Assembly (NCBI GenBank): GCA_022791315.1 | Contig: JAAVYW010000014.1 | Span: 36,135 to 100,134, forward strand | DNA: 64,000 bases | Direction: 5' to 3' | Source of the DNA: Oscillospiraceae bacterium | GTDB lineage: Bacteria; Bacillota; Clostridia; Oscillospirales; Ruminococcaceae | In this document: positions 59,250-64,000 of the stretch, piece by piece | Position numbering within the stretch: position 1 is the stretch's first letter | Layout: every line of letters starts with the position of its first letter | Program-made: the position numbers and the translations under genes | Notes under the pieces: model-generated | The model's input: the letters and a program-made list of their open reading frames with translations, nothing else | What the model was told of the DNA's origin: nothing | Databases searched by the model: none

Positions 59250-59331
59250 CCGGTTCTCCTTTCCCCGCAGGCCTGTCCCCGTCTCTCCCAAAAAACAGGT
59301 GCCGAAGTCGCCTCCGGCACAGGCTCCGTCC

Positions 59332-59415
59332 CTATTCCTGTTCCTTTTTAATCCCAAAAATCATCCTCAAAATCCCAGACAAAAATCCCGTACTGCGAAA
59401 AACCACCACTTTCAT
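59332..59415 (-). CDS. spoVM: Stage V sporulation protein M (27-residue coat-assembly peptide)
   Basis: SpoVM is a tiny amphipathic peptide that recognises the convex forespore membrane and anchors SpoIVA for coat and cortex assembly; it also affects FtsH. This frame (MKVVVFRSTGFLSGILRM plus nine residues) aligns along its whole length with Bacillus SpoVM: Met-Lys start, Phe11-Leu12, Gly14-Ile15, Arg17 and the basic tail. It lies next to recG, yloV and yloU, the conserved location. GAGGGG stands ten bases before the ATG. Pro9, needed for correct localisation in Bacillus, is Thr here. It is far below usual gene-calling length. Confidence 0.87.
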   Translation of the reverse strand: MKVVVFRSTGFLSGILRMIFGIKKEQE

Positions 59416-59556
59416 ACTGTTGCGCCCCTCTTTCTCTCTTCCGGCCCCTCTGGGGAGCCGGTTTTTTGTTTTCTGCTTTATCATACGCCAAACGCAGAAA
59501 AAGGTTCCGCTTTTCCAGTAGAAAACCCAATTCCCATCCAAAAGCCCGCCCCGGGA

Positions 59557-61578
59557 TTACCCCACAAACCCATTGAAAAACCGCTCCATCAATCTTCTCA
59601 GCAGCGGATACCCTTCCAGCTCCGGGTCCTCCCGCAGCAGCCCCTGGCAGGCCTCCCTGGCCTGCCGCAGCATCTCCATATTGGAGAACACATCCGCCAC
59701 TTTAAACCGCAGCGCCCCGCTCTGGCGGCTGCCGAAGAAGTCCCCCGGCCCCCGCTGCTGCAAATCAAATTCCGCGATTTGAAACCCGTCCGTGCTTTTG
59801 CAGAGGAACTTGAGCCGCTCCCTGGTCTCGGGGGCCCGGTGGTCTGACACCAGGATGCAAAAGGACTGGTATTCCCCCCGCCCAATTCGCCCCCGCAGCT
59901 GGTGCAGCTGGGAGAGCCCAAACCGCTCGGCGTTTTCAATGAGCATCACCACCGCGTTGGGCACATCCACCCCCACCTCAATCACCGTGGTGGCAATGAG
60001 CACGTCCAGCTCTCCCCCGGCAAAGGCCCGCATCACCCGGTCCTTCTCCTTGGCGGGCAGCTTCCCGTGGAGCAGCCCCACCCGGTATCCGGCAAAGGGC
60101 CCCCTCACCGCCTCTTTGTAGTATTCCTCCACCGAGACGAGCCCGTTCTCCCCCTCTTCCACCAGCGGGCACACCAGGTAGGCCTGCCGCCCCTCGTCCA
60201 GATACCGCCGGATAAACCCGTAAGCCCGCTCCCGCTTCCCCGCGTCGATGAGGTAGGTCTCAATCGCCTTGCGCCCCCCTGGCAGCTCGTCAATGACAGA
60301 GACGTCCAGGTCCCCGTAGAGCATCAGCGCCAATGTCCGTGGGATGGGCGTGGCCGACATCACCAGGGTGTGGGGCGGCTCCTCCCCCCCGCTCCCCAGC
60401 CGGGAACGCTGCTTCACCCCAAACCGGTGCTGCTCATCGGTAATCACCAGCCCGATTTTGGCAAAGGCCACGTCCTCCACAATCAGCGCGTGGGTGCCCA
60501 CCACAAAGGCCACCTCCCCTGCCGCCAGGGCCCGCTTGATTTCGTCCTTTTCCCGCTTCTTCATGGAACCCGTCAGCAATCCCGCCCGCATCCCCAGCTG
60601 CTCAAAGAGGGGCGCCAGCGACCGGAAATGCTGCTCCGCCAAAATCTCCGTGGGGGCCATCAGCGCCGCCTGCCACCCGTTTTGGCACAGCATCACAGCC
60701 GCAGCCGCAGCCACCATGGTCTTCCCCGAGCCCACATCCCCCTGCACCAGCCGGTTCATCCGCTTGCCCGACCCCAGGTCGCCTGCAATCTCCTCAATCA
60801 CCCGCCTCTGCGCCCCAGTGAGGGCGAAGGGCAGCGCAGCATAGAAGGCCCCCAAATCCCTGTTTTCCGGCCGGATACCCGAGGGCTCCTCCCGGTCCTC
60901 CGAGAGCTTCGCCATTCCCAGCTGGAAGAGCAGCAGCTCCTCAAAGGCCAGCCTGGCCCGGGCAATCTCCAGCTCCTGCTCCCCTGCCGGGAAATGCAGG
61001 TTTTGCAGCGCATAGGTGAGATGGCACAGCTGGTATTCTGTCCGCATCCTCTCCGGCAGAGGATCCTCCAGGGAGGGCAGCGCCTGCTCCAGGGCATTTT
61101 TCACATGGCTCTGCACAATCCGGTTGGTGAGCCCCGCAGTCAGGCCATAGATGGGGTAGAGCCCCCCCGCCGCCTCCAACGGCTCTGCCAAGGGGGAGCC
61201 CATCTCCCTGCGCAGCAAATTCCCCGTCATCTTGCCAAAAAAGAGGTACTGCTCCCCCTCCTTCAGCTTGTCCGCAGCATACTGGCTGTTGAAATAGGTG
61301 ACAGTCATGTCGCTGCTGCCGTCTGTCACCCGGATTTTATAGAGGGTCATCCCCCCGCGGATGCGCTGTGCCGGGCTCTTTTTCGCCACCACAGCCACCA
61401 CGGCGCAGGGCTCGTTCAGGGGGCAGTCCGCAATGGGCAGGGGCCGGGTCAGGTTTAAGTAGGTGCGCGGCGCCGTGTGCAGCAGGTCATACACTGTCTC
61501 AATCTCCAGCTTCCCGTAGAGCTCCGCCCGTTTGGGCCCCACCCCCTTGAGATACTGTATCTCACAAAGCCAGTCCAT
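59557..61578 (-). CDS. recG: ATP-dependent DNA helicase RecG
   Basis: Remodels stalled forks and Holliday junctions. The 673-residue protein has the N-terminal wedge/OB domain, then superfamily 2 motifs: motif I VQGDVGSGKTMVAAAAAVML, motif Ia APTEILAEQHF, motif II VITDEQHRFGVKQR (DEQH box), motif III MSATPIPRTLAL, and GRIGRGEYQSFCIL for motif VI, plus the TRG-type C-terminus. The ATG at 61578 follows GGAGGGAAAAG. Normal length. It lies between spoVM and yloV as in other Firmicutes. Confidence 0.97.
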   Translation of the reverse strand: MDWLCEIQYLKGVGPKRAELYGKLEIETVYDLLHTAPRTYLNLTRPLPIADCPLNEPCAVVAVVAKKSPAQRIRGGMTLYKIRVTDGSSDMTVTYFNSQYAADKLKEGEQYLFFGKMTGNLLRREMGSPLAEPLEAAGGLYPIYGLTAGLTNRIVQSHVKNALEQALPSLEDPLPERMRTEYQLCHLTYALQNLHFPAGEQELEIARARLAFEELLLFQLGMAKLSEDREEPSGIRPENRDLGAFYAALPFALTGAQRRVIEEIAGDLGSGKRMNRLVQGDVGSGKTMVAAAAAVMLCQNGWQAALMAPTEILAEQHFRSLAPLFEQLGMRAGLLTGSMKKREKDEIKRALAAGEVAFVVGTHALIVEDVAFAKIGLVITDEQHRFGVKQRSRLGSGGEEPPHTLVMSATPIPRTLALMLYGDLDVSVIDELPGGRKAIETYLIDAGKRERAYGFIRRYLDEGRQAYLVCPLVEEGENGLVSVEEYYKEAVRGPFAGYRVGLLHGKLPAKEKDRVMRAFAGGELDVLIATTVIEVGVDVPNAVVMLIENAERFGLSQLHQLRGRIGRGEYQSFCILVSDHRAPETRERLKFLCKSTDGFQIAEFDLQQRGPGDFFGSRQSGALRFKVADVFSNMEMLRQAREACQGLLREDPELEGYPLLRRLMERFFNGFVG

Positions 61579-61598
61579 CCGCTTTTCCCTCCGCTCCT

Positions 61599-61637
61599 AA
61601 AACGCCGCCCAGCATCACCAAAGCAACACTGGGCGGC
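61599..61637 (-). terminator. Hairpin between yloV and recG
   Basis: GCCGCCCAG/CTGGGCGGC with a 16-base loop, followed on the minus strand by GTTTT. A weak terminator or attenuator; recG follows within 25 bp. Confidence 0.55.
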
Positions 61638-61654
61638 AATCCGAAACACAAATC

Positions 61655-63328
61655 CTACTCCACCGAGATAATATAGTAATACACCGGCTGCCCGCCGTCC
61701 ACCAAGTTCAGCTCCACGCCGTCGGGCAGGCGTTCCCGCAGTTGCTCTGCCATCTCGCCCGCCTCCTCCGCCGTCACGTCCTGCCCGTAGAGCACTGTGA
61801 CAAAGGAGGCCTCCCGCTTCACCAGCGACCGGGTGAGCTTCACCGCCGCCCGGCAGATGTCCTTTTCCGTAAAGGCCAGCTTCCCGCCGGAGAGGGCTAA
61901 AATCTCCCCCTCCTTAATCTTGTGCCCGTCAAAGTCCGAGTCCCTGGCTGCAAAGGTAATCTGCCCGGTCATCACCTGTTCATAGGCCCGAATCATGGCC
62001 AGGTGGTTCTCCTCCGCCCCCTGCTCCGGGTCATAGGCCAGCATGGCCGAAATACCCTCGGGGATACTCCGGGTCTGCAACACCCGTACCTTCCGGTCCG
62101 CCAGGGGCTGGGCCTGCTCGGCAGCCATGATGATGTTCTTGTTGTTGGGCAGCACAAAGACCGTCTTGGCCGGCGTGGCCTGTACCGCTTTCAGGATGTC
62201 GTCGGTGCTGGGGTTCATGGTCTGCCCGCCCCGCACCACATGGCTCACCCCCAGGTCAAAGAAGAGCTGCTCAATCCCGGCGCCTGCGGCCACAGCCACA
62301 AACCCAATCCCCTCCTCGGGCACGGCATAGGCCAGCTCCTCCTCCGGCCCTTCCGGTTCCTCGGGCTTCTCCGCCACATATACGCTCTCGTTTTTCAAAA
62401 ACTGCTCCCACATATTCTCGATTTTCATGTTGGAGAGCATCCCGAACTTGAGCCCCTCCTGCAAAGCATTGCCCGGGTTGTTGGTGTGGACATGCACCTT
62501 GATAATCTCCTCGTCGTCCACTACCACCACGCTGTCGCCGATGGACTCCAGATAGGCCCGCAGCGAGAGGGGGTCCGCCTCGTTCTCCCGGTTGATAATA
62601 AACTCGGTGCAGTACTTGAACTCAAAATCAGCCAGCACCTCGCTCTTCTTTTTGCCGCTCTTGCTCTCCCGCTGTTGGGGCTTGGCGGCGGCCTCCCCGG
62701 CCCCCACAATCACCCCGTCGTTGAAGACCGAGAGCATCCCCTCCAAAATGACAATAAAGCCCTTTCCCCCTGCGTCCACCACGCCGGCCTTTTTCAGCAC
62801 CGGCAGCAGCTCCGGGGTCTTTTCCAGGGAGGCGCAGGCGTAGTCGTGCAGCCGGTTAAAAATCTCCTGGGGCGTGGTGTCCGGGTGTTCCGCCAGATAG
62901 GCCTTTGCCTGCTCCGCCGCCTCCCGGGCCACGGTGAGGATGGTGCCCTCCGTGGGCTTCATCACCGCCTTATAGGCCGCAGCCACCCCCAGGGAGAGGG
63001 CCTCTACAAAGTCGGCAGCGCCGGCCTCCTTTTTCCCCTCCAACCCCTTGGCAAAGCCCCGGAACAGCAGGGAGAGGATAACCCCCGAGTTGCCCCTCGC
63101 CCCCCGCAGCAGCGCAGCCGCCGCGATTTTGGCAATTTCTCCCACACCGGCGCCGTCCTCCTGTCGTTCCAGCTCCCGCACGGCAGAGCCGATTGTCATG
63201 GACATATTGGTGCCCGTGTCCCCGTCGGGCACGGGGAAGACATTGAGCTCATCCACCTGCTGTTTGCACCGAGCAATTTGATGGGCGCCGGAAATGATGG
63301 CGTCGCGCAAAATTTGACCCTGTATCAA
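61655..63328 (-). CDS. yloV: DAK2-domain fusion protein YloV (fatty-acid-kinase-like)
   Basis: A 557-residue protein: the N-terminal DAK2 nucleotide-binding domain (VDELNVFPVPDGDTGTNMSM, GARGNSGVILSLLFRGFAKG), a middle domain (FKYCTEFIINRENEADPLSL, VHVHTNNPG) and a C-terminal DegV-like part ending VDGGQPVYYYIISVE. This is the FakA/YloV build, the kinase that phosphorylates fatty acids presented by FakB proteins; no fakB is in the window. I use the TTG at 63328, nine bases after AAGGAG, over the TTG at 63352. It follows yloU by about 50 bp. Confidence 0.93.
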   Translation of the reverse strand: MIQGQILRDAIISGAHQIARCKQQVDELNVFPVPDGDTGTNMSMTIGSAVRELERQEDGAGVGEIAKIAAAALLRGARGNSGVILSLLFRGFAKGLEGKKEAGAADFVEALSLGVAAAYKAVMKPTEGTILTVAREAAEQAKAYLAEHPDTTPQEIFNRLHDYACASLEKTPELLPVLKKAGVVDAGGKGFIVILEGMLSVFNDGVIVGAGEAAAKPQQRESKSGKKKSEVLADFEFKYCTEFIINRENEADPLSLRAYLESIGDSVVVVDDEEIIKVHVHTNNPGNALQEGLKFGMLSNMKIENMWEQFLKNESVYVAEKPEEPEGPEEELAYAVPEEGIGFVAVAAGAGIEQLFFDLGVSHVVRGGQTMNPSTDDILKAVQATPAKTVFVLPNNKNIIMAAEQAQPLADRKVRVLQTRSIPEGISAMLAYDPEQGAEENHLAMIRAYEQVMTGQITFAARDSDFDGHKIKEGEILALSGGKLAFTEKDICRAAVKLTRSLVKREASFVTVLYGQDVTAEEAGEMAEQLRERLPDGVELNLVDGGQPVYYYIISVE

Positions 63329-63377
63329 TGAACTGCACTCCTTACCTTTCAATCAACTGACAGCGCTAACCCTGCGC

Positions 63378-63746
63378 CTATTCCGTCTTCATCTCGTCCA
63401 CAAACACGTTGACTTTTCCCACCCGCAGCCCGGTGGCATCCTCCACCGCGTAGCTCACCTTGTTGACAATGCTCTTCACAATGGCCGTGATATTGATTCC
63501 ATAGGTGACAGCGATGTGCAGGTCAATGAGCAAGTCCCCGTTCTGGTGCCGTATCCGCACCCCCTGGTCCGAGATTTCCTGCCCCAAAAACCGGCGGAAC
63601 CCCTGCTTGGGCCCGCTGAGGGCCAACCCCGCCACGCCAAAGCACTCCGAGGCGGCATGGGCCACCAGATTGGCAAAAAACCTCCCGGATACCTCAATCG
63701 TCCCCTGCGGTTTTTCAATTTTGAACACAAAAAAGCCCCCTGACAT
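63378..63746 (-). CDS. yloU: Asp23/Gls24 family envelope-stress-response protein YloU
   Basis: A 122-residue Asp23/Gls24 family protein: IEKPQGTIEVSGRFFANLVA, a Gly-rich GVAGLALSGPKQGF segment, DLHIAVTYGINITAIVKSIV and KVNVFVDEM at the end. Family members coat the inner face of the membrane. Its position directly before yloV matches other Firmicutes. The ATG at 63746 has only a weak site (GGGGGCGGGA); upstream extension to 63872 looks non-coding. Confidence 0.9.
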   Translation of the reverse strand: MSGGFFVFKIEKPQGTIEVSGRFFANLVAHAASECFGVAGLALSGPKQGFRRFLGQEISDQGVRIRHQNGDLLIDLHIAVTYGINITAIVKSIVNKVSYAVEDATGLRVGKVNVFVDEMKTE

Positions 63747-63877
63747 AATGACGGTTCCCGCCCCCGGCATAAGAGGGCGTCGTAGACAATATACAGTATT
63801 ATTATACCACTCATTTCCGCAGATGCGCAAGGGAATTTTCAGTTTTCCTGCAAATATTCTGTAGGAGTACAATACAT

Positions 63878-64000
63878 GTTGGACAGTAGGGGAAGAAAAG
63901 AGTAGAAGGATGAGGCCAAATCGGTTAAAGTTGAGTTACCACACTTAACAAAACCGAGAGGAGGCCACATCCTTCATGAGAAAGAGTATAACACAAGACA
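63878..64000 (+). mobile_element. Left end of an insertion sequence (truncated by window edge)
   Basis: A transposase-type reading frame opens at 63976 after a 100-base leader. The leader contains an inverted repeat (GAAGGATGAGGCC at 63906-63918 and GGCCACATCCTTC at 63963-63975, one mismatch) that could fold the GAGAGGAGG ribosome binding site into a stem, a common way in which insertion sequences limit outside expression. The outer end is tentatively TGTTGGACAGTAGG at 63878. The rest lies beyond the window. Confidence 0.6.
63976..64000 (+). CDS. Transposase, first eight codons only
   Basis: ATG at 63976 after GAGAGGAGG; the eight visible residues MRKSITQD match the start of a DDE-type transposase family common in gut Clostridia, as far as I recall. 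Only the start is in the window, so the family (IS481-like or IS3-like) cannot be decided. Confidence 0.55.

Noticed and set aside
1..64000. CRISPR arrays, tRNA and rRNA genes, prophage
   Set aside because: No regularly spaced direct repeats, no tRNA cloverleaf with GGTTCGA-type arm, no rRNA sequence, and no phage structural genes were seen on reading both strands.

Overview
The window looks like a chromosomal segment of a GC-rich, anaerobic, spore-forming gut-type Clostridia, most likely Oscillospiraceae (Flavonifractor/Lawsonibacter-like). The evidence is two sporulation genes (spoIIR and a 27-codon spoVM), a group-B-type [FeFe] hydrogenase, many ferredoxin-type genes, Firmicutes-style AGGAGG ribosome binding sites with consensus TTGACA/TATAAT promoters, an Ami/Opp peptide importer, and a sortase-type surface protein. 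I see no rRNA, tRNA or CRISPR array. Taxonomy is inference from gene content.

Layout. 1-9,850 (minus strand): a queA-tgt-yajC-TIGR04086 housekeeping run. It is interrupted between tgt and yajC by a lower-GC glycan cassette: a UbiA-type phosphoribosyl-polyprenol synthase, a 12-TM glycosyltransferase-like protein, a HAD phosphatase fused to GtrA, and an acyltransferase whose frame is broken by an 11-G tract (probable phase variation). A DUF4160/DUF2442 pair sits between queA and tgt. 9,900-15,150 (plus): a lysine riboswitch with terminator controls asd, a HExxH protein, dapA, dapB and an ACT-pair protein. 15,280-20,700 (plus): GH95 fucosidase, a P-loop kinase-like protein, nitroreductase, HD protein and a Gfo/Idh/MocA oxidoreductase. 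20,730-31,220: group-B-type hydrogenase with a small partner, a three-gene DUF1700 membrane operon, an ArsC/Spx protein with a decayed flavodoxin gene, spoIIR, an acquired AT-rich serine hydrolase overlapping ispE, DUF2200 and DUF362, with dispersed palindromic repeats on both sides.

31,220-36,000: aminotransferase/Lrp/PHP phosphatase (minus) and an ACT/UPF0210 pair (plus), then a compact promoter-terminator unit that may make a ~90-nt RNA. 36,060-42,840: a strongly expressed NPGTG surface protein, then a redox cluster: DUF134 and NifX-like proteins behind a promoter bracketed by an 18-bp perfect inverted repeat, a CoA-disulfide-reductase/rhodanese fusion, two Crp/Fnr regulators, thioredoxin and a ferredoxin, with CRP/FNR-like palindromes at two promoters. 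42,900-52,530 (minus): a five-gene Ami-type oligopeptide importer with remodelled parts: the binding protein appears circularly permuted, the OppD ATPase carries a ~240-residue coiled-coil insertion inside its nucleotide-binding domain, and the OppF ATPase ends in two added membrane helices.

52,840-58,180 (plus): two Gfo/Idh/MocA dehydrogenases, uxuA and uxuB (hexuronate catabolism). 58,200-64,000: a CCG Cys-rich protein, a zinc-ribbon membrane protein, spoVM, recG, yloV and yloU (the conserved Firmicutes block), ending in the first codons of an IS transposase at the right edge.

The strongest candidates for something undescribed are the permuted/expanded peptide importer and the homopolymer-switched surface-glycan cassette.
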